Assembly: GCA_963281255.1 (NCBI GenBank)
Contig: OY725497.1
Location: 4,146,968 to 4,210,967 of the forward strand
DNA length: 64,000 nt
Direction: 5' to 3'
DNA from: Aphrocallistes beatrix
Taxonomy: Eukaryota; Porifera; Hexactinellida; Sceptrulophora; Aphrocallistidae
The notes beneath the pieces were generated by a model. The model saw only the letters and a list, made by a program, of their open reading frames with translations. It was not told the DNA's origin and searched no databases. Position 1 is the stretch's first letter, and the number at the start of each line of letters is the position of its first letter. Shown piece after piece: positions 22,942 to 35,337 of the stretch. Made by a program: the position numbers and the translations under genes.

Positions 22942-23437
22942 AATGTCTAAGTTCAGTTTCCAGAATATTTTCTATCTAGTACTACCACTCTACATCCTGA
23001 ATTATGTGACATAACACGGTGGTGCTATGAGTCAATCACATCAAGTTGTGTTATAAATTAATTATGTGAGAAATAATGAATAGTGTAGCTCGCCTATAAG
23101 CTACATGCCAAGTGACCAGCATTTCTTTTTTTACTCAATTGTGGCTTAGTTTACTAATTCATTGTCGTTAATACTTACTATTTACGATAAATTAATCACT
23201 TTTGATAGCTATTTATTGCCTAATTCCGTTTATATATACATTTTTGAATTTGTGACGTGTCAGGACCAGCATTTGGATTCTGCCAAGTTCTATGCTATAA
23301 GCTCTGCTCAATAGAAGAGACTTAGACTTTGTTATATCAATGAGTGTAGTTCACTGCATCCATACATTCTATATCTCTTGAATTAAAAAGAAACACTTTT
23401 ACCATTACTTTGTAGGTGTTAATATTCGTATTTTAGA

Positions 23438-24560
23438 ATGAGTGCGGGGAAACAGCACCAGACAGCGGGGGGCGCAGGGGCGGGCGGGGCACTCTCTCCC
23501 TCTCACAACACGATATACTTCGCCGGGTTCAATCAGAACCACGGCTGCTTCGCTATTGGGCTGGAGAACGGGTTCCGTGTGTACAACAGCGACCCTGTGA
23601 AAGAGAAGGTACGCCAGAACTTTGATTCTCCGGGCCTCGGCTTCATTGAGATGTTGTTCCGGTGCAACTACCTTGCACTGGTGGGGAGAGGGGGAGGAAA
23701 GGACAGGGATGAGTCTTTGAATGCCCCCAACCGGGTGGTCATCTGGGATGATCTCCAGAAGAAGGAGGCCATCACACTTGAATTCACTTCAGACGTGAAG
23801 GCTGTTCGATTGAGGAGAGACAGAATAGTGGTAGCTCTCTCTAAAGTTATCAAAGTAAGTTATGTACAATATCCTGCTATTGACTAGCGGCTTTAATTAG
23901 ACTACTTCACAGATATTCACATTTACTCAATCACCAATTGAGCTGCTCACGCTAGAGACAGGCATCAACGAGAGGGGAATCTGCGTCCTCTGTCCGTCCT
24001 CTTCAAACTCCATCCTCGCTTACCCGGGAATAGAGGTGGGTAAGGTGCACATCGTGGACCTGGGCGTGCTGGAGAACAACTGCCCCAAAATAATCCCCGC
24101 TCACGAGACCCCTGTCATCTGCCTCGCCCTCAACCAGGAGGGGACACAGCTCGCCACTGCCTCTGAGAAAGGGACGCTGGTGCGCGTGTTCGACACCGCT
24201 TCGGGGAGCCTGCTCCACGAGGTGCGTCGCGGCACCAGCTCTGCTAACATCTACTGCATCAACTTCAGCAAGGACAGCGCTATGCTCTGCGTCAGCAGCG
24301 ACCACGGGACTGTGCACGTGTTCCTACTGCACAAAGACACTCCCAACCAACCCAAGTCTGGCATCTTCAAACTCGTCAGCACACCTCGCAGCGAATTCTC
24401 CATCAAGATGCCGGAGCATACGGACAGAATCTGCGCTTTTACAGAAGATCTTCAAGGACTTGTTGTGGTAGGGTTGGATGGGAGTTACAAGAAATATGCG
24501 TTTGAAGACTTGAAAGGAGGATACCACGAAGAGAAGTCTTGCCTACTGTCTGATCTTTGA
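23438..24560 (+). CDS. WDR45B: WIPI-family PROPPIN (WIPI3/WDR45B-like)
   Basis: This is a seven-bladed beta-propeller that binds PI3P on autophagosomal membranes and acts early in autophagy. There are two exons, 23438-23854 and 23913-24560, giving 354 aa. It shows [20 protein letters not shown] at the N-terminus, [13 protein letters not shown] and the paired phosphoinositide-site motif VRRGT (the family L/FRRG). The blade [17 protein letters not shown] and the segment [10 protein letters not shown] are also family hallmarks. The N-terminal wording is closer to WIPI3 than to WIPI4, but the paralogue choice needs a tree. A Gly/Ala-rich stretch (residues 9-20) is extra. An AATAAA lies at 24741. 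Confidence 0.88.
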
Positions 24561-24740
24561 CAGCGAGTTCTGCTCTCTACCACTTTAAAGTTCCCATCCC
24601 CCTGCGATTTTCAACACACCTTGTAGAGATTGGAATGGACTGGATTAGAAATAGACTTGTATCTATGAATCTATTTTTATATTTGTTTGAGTATTGCTAT
24701 GGTGCTTCTCTATGTAACATACGCTTGCTTATTATCTATT

Positions 24741-24746
24741 AATAAA
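24741..24746 (+). terminator. Poly(A) signal AATAAA
   Basis: A canonical AATAAA lies 181 bp past the WIPI-like stop codon and about 70 bp before the Notch start, so it most likely ends the WIPI transcript. Confidence 0.5.
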
Positions 24747-24813
24747 TAGTTGAATTTAAGACTTTGAACTCGATGTTATAGTTTGTACTACAGATATTCT
24801 GATATATCTAGTC

Positions 24814-27800
24814 ATGTTATTGCCCCTCTTCTGCTCCCTCTTCTTCCTTTATTTCACAACTGCCACGCAAAATTCCACTTTATGCTCTCTCTGTTCGTAT
24901 CATGGGTCTTGCTCTAACCTCACGTGTGTCTGTCTCCCCAACTGGTCTGGACCTTCTTGTGCTAACTTCACTGATCCATGCAACGACACAACTTGTGCAC
25001 ATAGCGCTAATTGTACAGCTACGAACTTTCCCGTTCTATCTCACACCTCGACTCTCTCTCTAACGAATAGGACCAACCTCACTACGTACACCCCAACTAG
25101 AAATGATACTCAGTACCTCCTCAACCTGAACTGGGATACTTCACATCAGTGCAACTGCCCTTCTAACTACACTGGAATGAGGTAAAGTTATCTTAAAATT
25201 ATTTTTAATAAAGATTTCACAAGTTTTCTATAATTTCATATTTTAAAATTATTGTAAAATTATATTACAATTTTATGTTACAATTATTTTAAAATAGCTA
25301 TTTTAGACCGGTACTATCTAGTGGGATATATGAATGTCTCACTATTACTTGCTTCCCTCTCTCCCTCCCATCTGTCATATAATCGGTCTCATATCTGGCA
25401 CGAGTGCAGATGGCATTGACACGTGTTTGGTTGAGTTCTCAAAGCACCCAGATGAGACCATATCCCTCGACAACATTCATTTCAAGGTCTTAGCTAACCG
25501 TACCTACGCCTACCCCTCCTCGCTCAAACACAGACTCCTCACTATTGGCGAGGAGGGCAATGCGAGACAACTGTGCAGTATTAACTTTGAGTTGGGAAGA
25601 CACTTCGCTGAAGCAGTGACGCGTATTCTTAGTGATCCGGACACCCCGCCGGTAGTCCTAACAGCTGTAGGCTCACACGGACAGACGGTGTATCACGACC
25701 CTCCCACCAGGGATGGAAATGGCCAGAAATTCGGGAGTACTCTTCAGTTGGGAGAGTCCTCTTGTATCGCTAACGCCTGTGGCGTACTCACTGTGAGTGA
25801 TTTCCGCTATTCAGACATGTCCGTAGGCGGGCAAGGTGCGCCCCTCATGCCTATATTAGACCGGATGTTACTACAGCGGTCTTACGCTAGGACAGGTAGA
25901 CTCGCTGCTATGCTTAACATCGGTGGCATCTCTAACATTTCTCTGATGCACTCTGGTTGTAAAGGAGAGACAGAGATGCTAGCATTTGACTGTGGACCAG
26001 GGAATGTGCTATTAGACGCTGCCTGTAGGAGATATTTCAACAAGGAGTATGACGAGAATGGAGATATAGCCAAGAGTGGATGTATCGACTCAGAACTTCT
26101 AAGTTTCCTCATCAAACACCCATACTTGAATATGCCACCTCCCAAGTCCACAGGGAGAGAGGCATTCGGAGAGGAATACTTCTCCTCACTTCTCTCTCAA
26201 GTGGCAGAGAACGGGGTTATTCCTGCTGACGTCATCACCACTCTCACTCACTTCACATCTCACTGCATCTTGTCTGCTATCAGCAAATTCGTGGCGCCTA
26301 AACTAGATGCTACAAGCGGTACTGCCCTCAGATCTGTGTTTGTCAGTGGAGGAGGAGTTCACAATACTTTTCTATTGAATCTTTTGAATAAGAACAGCAG
26401 CTGTTTAGTGTTTGAGAGCAGTGCCATTCTGGGAATAGATCCGGATGGAAAAGAGGCGTTATGTTTCGCAATGTTGGCTTATTTAACCCTCAGCGGTTGT
26501 GCTGGGAATTTCCCTTCTGCCACTGGAGCGGAAAAGAAAGTAATATTGGGAAAAATAGCTTTTCCTCCACCATAATTTTCTAATTAGTTTACATAATGTA
26601 TCACTGATAAGATATCTCGTAAAAGCGACTACAAACCATATTACTTTTGTATATTGATAACTTCTTGACATAACAGCTGTTTCATTATGCGATTTAGACT
26701 TTATTAGTGAATTAGATGTTCAAATCAATTAATGAATAAACCATTACCCCAAGCTGTTTCATATAGGTGTGAGTTTGAGATTTGTGACTCCAGCCACTGC
26801 TACAACCACGGTCTGTGTCTACATCATCCCATAACTAACCTAACGCGCTGTCTGTGCTATCCCCAGTACAGCGGAGATAATTGTGAGAACTGTCTCCAGT
26901 GCCCAGAAGACGCTTCTCACCCATGCTCCTCCGTCTCCTGCACTCACGGGCACTGCGAAGTGACACCTGCCAATCACATCTGCCACTGCTCTATCGGGTT
27001 CCAGGGAAGCGACTGTGATGAGGATATCGACGAATGTTCACACCCTTCCATCTGTAACAATGGACGGTGTGCGAACACGATTGGAAGCTACTACTGTAAC
27101 TGCGCAAGTACGTACAAACTGCTTCCTAGCTACTAGCTCAATTAATCGAGTCTTACTGATGAACTCTCTCCTAGATACTGGCTTCAGTGGGAAGAATTGT
27201 GAAGAAGAGATCTTCGAGTGCGATCTTTCTCCCTGCAAGAACGGTGCTTCGTGCAGTGAGGTCCCGGGATCAGGCTACAGCTGTCTGTGTACGAGCGGCT
27301 GGTCTGGCTACACCTGTCAGGTGCATGCTTGTCAGCAGGCTGGTACGTGCGTACACGGGACGTGTAAGCGAAGTCCAGCTCCGTACACATGTGACTGCTC
27401 TCCTGGGTATGAGGGAGTCAGCTGTGACCAGGATATCGATGAGTGTTTAGGAGTGACGTGTCAGAATGGAGGAGTTTGTCAGGATGGATTGAATAGCTAT
27501 CTGTGTGATTGTAAGCTGGGATATACTGGAATACAGTGAGTTAGAATATCTTCCTAGCACAGTAGAGGTATAAATGCTTTAGTGTACTAATCTCTTTGTA
27601 GCTGTCAGAATCGAATTGACTACTGCGCATCAGAACCTTGTGCGCACGGCTCATGTGCCTCTCTGCTGGGTGGATACACCTGTGGCTGTGATCCAGGCTA
27701 TACTGGACTCGTTTGTGATACAAATATCAATGATTGCGATCCCAATCCATGTCTGAATGGTACTTGTCTGGACGGAGAGCACAATTACACTTGCCAATGC

Positions 27801-30800
27801 TACCCCGGTTACACTGGTAAGCTGATATAGTTACTGCGCAATTGAATCCGTTCTATATTTATCTCACTTTACCTTGTAAGGCATAACATGTGATAGGAAC
27901 ATTGATGACTGTGTCGGGAATCCCTGCGGAGTTCGTGGCGTATGCAGTGACCTCCTCAACACTTTCACTTGCACTTGTAACCTTGGGTACACGGGACAAC
28001 TGTAAGTGAGCTCATTCAGATTGTTTAGATTAATTTGTTCAATAATGCTAGAAAACAATTACTTGAATAGTATCAAAAAACTTAATTAATGAATTCTTCC
28101 GTTAATTACGTAGTCGGATAGACTAATCTAATTCGTATCTCATCTTTTCTAGGTGTGGAACCTCAATTAACTACTGTCTGCAAATAAACTGCTCAGATCA
28201 TGGCACATGCATTCAATCTAACTGTACTAATGCCTGCAATAGTTCCTCCGACTTCTTCCAATGTTCCTGTTACCCTGGTTATACGGGGCTTCTCTGTGGA
28301 GATGACATAGACTACTGCGAGAATCATGACTGTAGATATGGGGAGTGCGTTGAGGAGAGCGCTGGTTATAATTGTGTGTGTAATGAAGGGTTTTCAGGCG
28401 ACTTCTGCACTGTTAATGACAGCAGTTGTATTGATAACACGTGTGAGAATGGCAGCTGTATTGAAGTATTTCCTGAATATAGATGTGAATGTCTACCAGG
28501 ATTCGAAGGTGAGTCTTGTCAAAGTAAGATCGATCTTTGCGAGAATGTGACTTGCCTAAATGGGAGCTGCATAGAGAATGCGGGCGGTTCGTATTGTGTC
28601 TGTGAAGCTGGCTTCTACGGGGATATGTGTGAGAGTGTAGACCTGTGTTATGGACAGCCTTGTCTAAATGGAGGTAACTGTACACTCTCTAATGCAAGCT
28701 CTTATTTGTGTTTATGTCCAGCTAACTACTCAGGCTCAGTCTGTGAAACCTCCATACACTCTTGCGCATACGTTGAGTGTTCTAACAATGTGTCATGCAC
28801 TGATGTGCATGGCATAGCAGTCTGTATCTGTCCTCCTAGATATACTGGTCAGCTGTGCCAGAGTGAAGTAGAGCATTGCCAATCTGAACCCTGTCAGAAC
28901 AACGGAACATGTTTAGAAGCTTCAGACGGATTCAATTGTACATGTTCCAGTCAGTATGCTGGCGAGAGGTGTGAACTCGAATTAACACCTTGTTCTCAGC
29001 ACTTTTGTACGTCTGATCCTAATCTTGTGTGTGTAGATTCGAATATTCCCAATAATTCCTGTTACTGCCCCGATAATAAGAGAATATTTTCCTGTATTGA
29101 GCCCGGGAATTCTTGTAATAATTCCCTCTGCAAGAATAACGGAGTTTGTGGAGCTTTCAAGAACGGTACAATATGTATATGTACTGGTAATTATGCAGGA
29201 GAGAATTGTGAAGTTCTAAGTGATCCTTGTTTGTCCAATCCTTGCAATGACGGATATTGTGTAGCCACCAACCAGACCGATTATGAATGTACATGCTCCT
29301 CACCTTATACAGGAAAGTTTTGTGAATCCATGGTTATTCCTTGCGAAGAGCTGAATATTTGTTCTCTGAATGGAACTAAGTTGTGCATTCAGGATCCAAT
29401 CGGACATACCTGCATCTGTAATCCAGCTTTCTCTGGTGCTACTTGCTCCAATCTCTTCGAGTGCCCCACTCGGTTCTGCTCCCCGCCTTTACTCTGTGCT
29501 GTTGTAAATGGATCATTTGGATGTGTTTTCAACTCCAGTATTCATCCCCAGCCTCCTAATGTCACTACACACCCACAGGACACTACAACAACTGCCACCA
29601 ATTCAACCTCAACTAATTCTCCTACCAACTTCTCTCCTATTTCTACTAACACTCCTACTTCATTTTCTTCCTGCATTCCTCAACCTTGCTTGCATGGTAA
29701 CTGCACCTCTATTGGTGAGAGGGAGTATTCTTGCAAATGTTCTTCTGGATTCACTGGGACAGATTGTGATACAATGATTGACTACTGCTCACAGGTTAAT
29801 TTGTGTTTATTTATTTAAACGGAATCTAAACCAATTATTTTAAATTTCTTGTAACTTTTTAGGTTTTCTGTGCAAATGGAGGAACTTGCAAAAATGAAAG
29901 CGACTCTGCTAAATGTCACTGCTTACCTGCTTTTGCTGGTAGCTTATGTTTGTTCGAGTTGACAGAACCAGAACATATTTTTGACAAGTGCCCTCACAAG
30001 GAATGTAGACACGTTTTCAACAATGGAAAATGCAATGCATCATGTGCAGAACAAGAGGATTGCTTGTTTGATGGAATTGATTGCTTGGAAAGACCTGTCT
30101 GTCATAACACAGACTGTGAATCTTCCTTCGGGAATAGTTTATGTAACGAAGAGTGTAACAAAAAAGAATGCATTTTCGATGGAGGAGACTGCTTCCCAGA
30201 TTATCTGTCTGGTGACCGTCAGTTCGCCTCTGGAAATCTGTTGATAACTGTTGAATCTACAAAATCAATCTTCCCCTTCCACGTTCACGTTCTTCCCCTC
30301 ATCCTCTACCGCATCAGCTCCATACTGCATACCATGGTCGTACTGGATTATGTGAGTGAGGTAGAGCATACGTCTTCTCGAGTAAGGAGACAGCTGGCCA
30401 ATGAGTACGAGTACATCTACAAAATCAGAAGTAGGATCGATAACTCCCTTTGTGAAAATTATTGCTTTGGAACTGCAGCAAAAACGGCTGAGTTTTTGAA
30501 CGAATATTTTGTGAATTCTTCTATTGACACGGATCAATTTCGAGTTTTGCAGATTACCAGCACTGAGGTTGCTCCCTCTCAAGTAGCTGTTTGGCAGATA
30601 GCTACTGGAGTGTCACTCGTAGCGATCATAATTTTCGTTTTTGTTGTCATCGGAGGTGTTATTATTCGCAAGAAACGCCCCAGGGGCATCTATTTCCCTA
30701 GAAGGACATCTGTCCATGGCAATAACGAGAGAGCTGCTCTCGTGGAGTCTAGAAGTGAGGAAGAATCAGTTGCAGTCTCTCAATACCTTGGCTCGAACAA

Positions 30801-32385
30801 TCCCGCGAAACGAAGTAGGTTAGATCGCACTGCCACTGATAACAAATCTGTCATACCTCCCTCGTGTAGCCCTCCTCCTTATGAGGCGTTCCAGCTGTCC
30901 CAGGTGTATCTACCGAATGAAGTGTTCCCTCCGATCAACGCCAAATGTTCATATTCCAGAGCCGAACCTAGAGCAAGTATCGAGCTCGACCTTCTCCTGG
31001 TAGACCCCTCTCCTCCCACTGAGATTTTTAACCCAAGCCTAACCTCTCTCAACTCTAAAGCAGCAGGCGGTTACACCCCGCTAAGCTTGGCTGTCATTAT
31101 TGACAATCCAACCATGCGCAATGACCTCCCCTTCCCTGCCCTTCCTGACTGCCAGCATAGGATCATGAGCGGAATGCTGGGCGTGGAGGACCTTATAAAG
31201 ATGGGAGCTGATGCTAATCTAGCAAATGACGAGGGCGCTACTCCACTTCATCTGGCTGCTAAGTACAGACGCCCTGAAATAGCCGCCAGTTTAATTACTG
31301 CCGGGGCTCTGGTAAACAAGCAGGACAAACTGGGTCGCTCTCCTTTGCATTCAGCGGTTGCTTCAGATGCGAGGGACGTGCTCCAGATCCTCCTATCCAC
31401 TCGCAACGTGAATATCGATATTCAAAGTCATGACGGGTCCACACCACTGATGATGTGCGTGACGCACATTAACAACGAACTGCTAAGAGACCTGCTGCAG
31501 GTCCATGCCAGCGTAGATCTAGCAGACAAGCAGGGATGCACTGCGCTACATTGGGCAGCGAGCGTCAATAACGTCGTAGCTCTCCAAGCCCTGATTCCCT
31601 GCGTAATGGACATTGATTGCCAAGATTCCAGCGGGCAAACTGCACTCTTTCTCGCCGCAAAGGAAGGGAATCTAGATTGTGCCAGGATTCTACTTCAGAA
31701 GCATGCGGACCCGCATATTACTGATACTCTGTGCCAGGACCCGATACACGTTGCAAACCATAACTTGCATAAAGATATCGAACAGTTGTTGAGACATAGT
31801 TCATTTTCTGGTGATAATTCAGAAATATTGAACTATGATTCTAACTCGAATTGTGCTATCAGTAAATGTAAAGGGAAGTCTGGCTCTAGAAGTAAGCATG
31901 AACCCAAGAGAAAGAGAAAAGTGGCCACTTCTACTCCAAAGGTACACCCATCTCCCTTACGGTCTGTTTTGCCGAAATGTTTAAATATTAAACAGGAGAT
32001 TTCATCTCCCTCCTCCCAACTCTGCACCCCTTCCCCTCTACACCCCCTCGCTGCTGAGTACCCTACAGACCCACAAGAATACCAATCAAATAACCCAATT
32101 CTCCACCTGTCTCATTCACACCCGTTTCCCACTCCGCCCAACTTGCACAATGAAGGTCCGAAACAAATGCAAATTGATACGCTAGTTACAGAGACGTGTT
32201 ATGCTTCTAACTTTCCTTCTCCCGAATCATCCAGCACTACCTCTCCAACTGATAGCAAAATACATTCTCTAAAACGCCAGGCGAACAAGCCCATGCCTAA
32301 TGCCAGCTACCCGAATCACTTGCTGGATGTTAAGCCGTCCTCAGCAAAGCAGACTGAAGACCCCGCCAGTCCTCTCTGGGATTGA
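24814..32385 (+). CDS. NOTCH: Notch receptor
   Basis: The exons are 24814-25181, 26767-27107, 27175-27535, 27602-27816, 27881-28001, 28153-29794 and 29863-32385. They sum to 1,857 codons and all phases close. A signal peptide (about 1-18) precedes some 24-25 EGF repeats, several of them calcium-binding (DIDEC). A Thr/Ser/Pro-rich spacer interrupts the EGF array near 29530-29680. Two Lin-12/Notch repeats (residues about 1059-1126) follow, where most Notch receptors have three. Then come a furin-like site RVRR (about 1189-1192), a transmembrane helix (about 1261-1284, with GGVIIRKKR at the gamma-secretase end), an ankyrin domain (about 1417-1660), the basic nuclear signal KHEPKRKRK and a Ser/Thr/Pro-rich tail. 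Intron 1 (1,585 bp) hosts the AnmK gene. Confidence 0.95.
25334..26575 (+). CDS. anmK: Anhydro-N-acetylmuramic acid kinase, nested in Notch intron 1
   Basis: This is a 413-aa intronless ORF of the AnmK family, which in bacteria opens and phosphorylates anhydro-N-acetylmuramic acid during peptidoglycan recycling. Motifs in order: GLISGTSADGID (nucleotide loop), GSHGQTVYHDPP, DFRYSDMSVGGQGAPLMP (catalytic Asp region), NIGGISN, DCGPGN, KSTGREAFG and FVSGGGVHN. All key blocks are intact. It lies wholly inside a Notch intron (25182-26766) on the same strand, with AT-rich flanks. The family is essentially bacterial with scattered eukaryotic members, so I infer an ancient transfer. The host probably does not make murein, so the substrate may be dietary or symbiont cell-wall sugar. 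The neighbouring Notch exons and splice phases argue against contamination. Confidence 0.93.
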   Translation: MSHYYLLPSLPPICHIIGLISGTSADGIDTCLVEFSKHPDETISLDNIHFKVLANRTYAYPSSLKHRLLTIGEEGNARQLCSINFELGRHFAEAVTRILSDPDTPPVVLTAVGSHGQTVYHDPPTRDGNGQKFGSTLQLGESSCIANACGVLTVSDFRYSDMSVGGQGAPLMPILDRMLLQRSYARTGRLAAMLNIGGISNISLMHSGCKGETEMLAFDCGPGNVLLDAACRRYFNKEYDENGDIAKSGCIDSELLSFLIKHPYLNMPPPKSTGREAFGEEYFSSLLSQVAENGVIPADVITTLTHFTSHCILSAISKFVAPKLDATSGTALRSVFVSGGGVHNTFLLNLLNKNSSCLVFESSAILGIDPDGKEALCFAMLAYLTLSGCAGNFPSATGAEKKVILGKIAFPPP

Positions 32386-33220
32386 CTGGATTGGAGCTAA
32401 GTTGACTTTCTCATTTTCTATTTTGTTTTAAACGAATTTTTATTTTATAATTCATTTTCCACAATCACGTTTTGCCGCTACCAAATAGCCCATACAATTC
32501 AGATGACTCCATCCTAAAGCAATTAAACATTTCATTGTCACCCTATCTGATCATAAATTGCACACTTACGATGATTCAGCACTAAACCATGAACTGAGCA
32601 CAAACATGCCATCATTTACTAATTTTAGAATCGGTGTCCATTTCTATTCTACTATTTGCATGCGTCTCTCATGCAGTGGTCGCGACATTCATCCTAATCA
32701 TTTCAATTCTGAGGGTAATTCATCAGAGGCATCATTATCTCAGTTAATTATCTCATCAGTACTACTGACGTCATAAAAACAATCTCCATGATTCAACTAT
32801 TACATCGGGTAATAATCAACGATATTCCATTTCAAGAGAAACAAGAAATTGGATCATTAAGTTTATTTTTATTCCTTATAATCGATCATATCATGTTTCC
32901 AGCATTTTAGCTGTTATAACACGATCCAATTACGTCTCCTTGCATTAGTGGTTATTTAACATCTGCCGAATAACAGCTTGCTATTTCTAGTAGTATAACA
33001 CAATAATTCTTGGAATATGAATAATTGGAATATGAATAAGTTAAGGAGATTTTTATTGTTTGTCTACTATACTTTGTAAGTGGTTAGTCAATTTCTTAAT
33101 TCAGTTTTTGGCCATATTTTAGGAATAAACATTAAAGGTTATTATCTTGCTGAGTTGAACTTTAATATGCTAAACTAAGCTTTCGTATCGCTGATTAGTT
33201 TTGATAGCAAGTTATCCAGG
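32386..33220. other. AT-rich spacer between Notch and SKIC8
   Basis: There are no credible coding regions here. A possible ATTAAA poly(A) signal at about 32523 would serve Notch, and a CRE-like TGACGTCA lies at 32766-32773. The 72-codon open frame near 32558 has no recognisable features. Confidence 0.5.
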
Positions 33221-34150
33221 ATGGCACAGTCTAACACTCTTCTGTATCGGTTAGAGCATGCGCATGACGACGAAATCTGGACGGTGGCATGGATGCATAA
33301 TGAGCACACAGACAAAGAGTACATTGTGACGGGTGGAGTGGATGATGTGGTGAAGTGCTGGATTTGGGATGACACTGATTCCGAGTTGAAGAAGCATCAC
33401 ATCTTTGAGGGACATCATCTGGGGATTCTTTCCGTTGATATCGATCCCCTAGGTAGGTATGCAGCCTCTAGTTCGCTTGACAGTAACATCAAAATCTGGG
33501 ATTTAGAGGCAGGGAAGCTGAAGAAGAATATCGACGCTGGGCCTGTCGATGTCTGGTCTTTGGCATTCTCCCCAAATGGTCAGATCATCGCCACTGGCAG
33601 CCATAATGGAAAGATTAACTTATTCGGGGTAGAGTCTGGGTCGAAGGAGGGGACGCTGGACACGAGAGGCAAATTCCTCCTCAGTATCGCATTCAGTCCA
33701 GACGCTAAGATCATAGCTTCCGGTGCAATCGACGGAATGATATCAGTGTTCGACATCACCAATGGAAAATTAATGCATACCCTTGAAGGGCACGCGATGC
33801 CCATTCGTAGCCTCGCATTCTCAAAGGATTCAAAATACCTAGCCACGGCCTCTGACGATAAACACATTAAAGTGTACGAAGCTAAGTCCAGCCCAGCGAC
33901 CCTCGTAGCCACTCTCCCAGGACATGGTTCATGGGTACTCTCCGTGGCCTTCTCTCCTGACAATATACACTTCGCTTCAGCCTCTAGCGATAAAACTGTG
34001 AAAATATGGGACATACAAACAAAGAAATGCGATCAGACCTTTTCTGATCATCAGGATCAGGTATGGGCCGTGGCTTACAATCAGTCTGGAACTAAACTTG
34101 TATCTGTTTCTAATGATAGAAATATTTATGTTTATAGTGTTGCCAAGTAA
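33221..34150 (+). CDS. SKIC8: SKI complex subunit WDR61/SKIC8
   Basis: This is a 309-aa single-exon WD40 propeller, close to the usual 305 aa. The orthologue is a subunit of the SKI complex, which feeds mRNA to the cytoplasmic exosome, and it also joins the PAF1 transcription complex. Seven blades are visible, including [50 protein letters not shown] and [10 protein letters not shown]. The blade order and the [15 protein letters not shown]-like segment match WDR61. The ATG at 33221 begins the conserved N-terminus. Confidence 0.93.
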   Translation: MAQSNTLLYRLEHAHDDEIWTVAWMHNEHTDKEYIVTGGVDDVVKCWIWDDTDSELKKHHIFEGHHLGILSVDIDPLGRYAASSSLDSNIKIWDLEAGKLKKNIDAGPVDVWSLAFSPNGQIIATGSHNGKINLFGVESGSKEGTLDTRGKFLLSIAFSPDAKIIASGAIDGMISVFDITNGKLMHTLEGHAMPIRSLAFSKDSKYLATASDDKHIKVYEAKSSPATLVATLPGHGSWVLSVAFSPDNIHFASASSDKTVKIWDIQTKKCDQTFSDHQDQVWAVAYNQSGTKLVSVSNDRNIYVYSVAK

Positions 34151-34497
34151 TTAACTACTTATGTTACGAATAATTATATCTCATATTACATTTAAATTCA
34201 TTGTCACAATTACATCGTTGTTTTGGCTTGATTATTAGATTCACTCGTAACTCTTGCATAACATCCATAACACCTTACTCCTCCCTCATCACCTTCAGAG
34301 CTACAGTTAGAGATTTGTCTCAATGATGAAGTTTTAATATCTCTAGACTTACAATATATAACATTCTCAAATTGTGTTCGACTGCCACACATATTAAAAT
34401 TACATAAAACCAATTACCACAAAATAATCAATATACTAGTATCCTTGTCAGAATCTATTTCCAAATATTTCTGTTGCTTGTTTGGGGTTGTGTGGCC

Positions 34498-35337
34498 TCA
34501 AGCTTGAGATATTCTGATTTGATAATTTCTCCCCTCATTGTTGTCCCAGTACTCTTGTGTCGCTGTCTTATACTGTATGGCAAATTCGATGCAACCAGAT
34601 ATGCACGGGAGATGGAATAAGAAGCTATCCGAGTTGTGGTTTTTGTTCCACTTATCTTCGAAGTATTTGGCACTTGAGTTGAAGCTATTCTTCCAGTTGT
34701 CCTTGGTCCATCTTATTGTAATTGTCTTCTCGAAATTGATGTTCATCACTCTAACTTTCCCTTTGAAGATGTTATTCTCAAGTTTTATTTCCTGCAAAGC
34801 AACCATGTGTTCGTGCATTTTCTCGATGCAATCAGGTTTCGCGTAAGACCATTTATTTTTTCTTTCAACTTGCTTTAACGTCGGAACCGGAGAGATGCTC
34901 TGTCTCGGGATTTCATCTGTAATTGGGTTGATTAACAAGTTCAACTCGTCATCTACGCTTTGCTCGAAAATGCTCAAGTTCGGAATTTCCTTAACTTGCG
35001 TCAACTCCTTTCCAATCGTATCTGCAAAAGATACTTGTTTCTTTGTTGGGATATTCTCTGTACCCTTTGCCTGATTTTTTAAAATCCCTCGATGTTTGGC
35101 TGGGTATAAGAAAGGTTGTCTTAGAAATAGCTGTGGTATTGCTGTTGCGGCTTGGGAACTGGAAGCTAGCAGCTGTGAGCTAGCACTGTACTTTTCTAGG
35201 AGTGTCGTCTTCATCGTTATCTGTGTGGGTCCAGCACCTACGCAACCACACCCCGAATAGCTGTGAACTGGAATAGTGTCGAAAGGTTTGAAAGAAGTTT
35301 CCGCACTGTTCCCTTTACTGATTACGAGTACCGACAT
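34498..35337 (-). CDS. Protein phosphatase 1 regulatory subunit 3 (glycogen targeting)
   Basis: This 279-aa single-exon protein tethers PP1 to glycogen so that it dephosphorylates glycogen synthase and phosphorylase. It contains the PP1-docking RVxF motif as KKQVSFAD (about residue 100) and a C-terminal CBM21 starch/glycogen-binding domain: GKVRVMNINFEKTITIRW, KNSFNSSAKYFED, CIEFAIQYK and EYWDNNEGRNY. These are the expected core residues. It resembles PPP1R3B/C/D rather than the long muscle isoform; the exact paralogue is unclear. The first ATG is at 35335-35337; the reading frame extends 7 codons further upstream without a Met. Confidence 0.9.
   Translation of the reverse strand: MSVLVISKGNSAETSFKPFDTIPVHSYSGCGCVGAGPTQITMKTTLLEKYSASSQLLASSSQAATAIPQLFLRQPFLYPAKHRGILKNQAKGTENIPTKKQVSFADTIGKELTQVKEIPNLSIFEQSVDDELNLLINPITDEIPRQSISPVPTLKQVERKNKWSYAKPDCIEKMHEHMVALQEIKLENNIFKGKVRVMNINFEKTITIRWTKDNWKNSFNSSAKYFEDKWNKNHNSDSFLFHLPCISGCIEFAIQYKTATQEYWDNNEGRNYQIRISQA

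Noticed and set aside
32558-32776. 72-codon frame downstream of Notch
   Set aside because: It has no signal peptide, domain or conserved pattern, and lies in AT-rich DNA.
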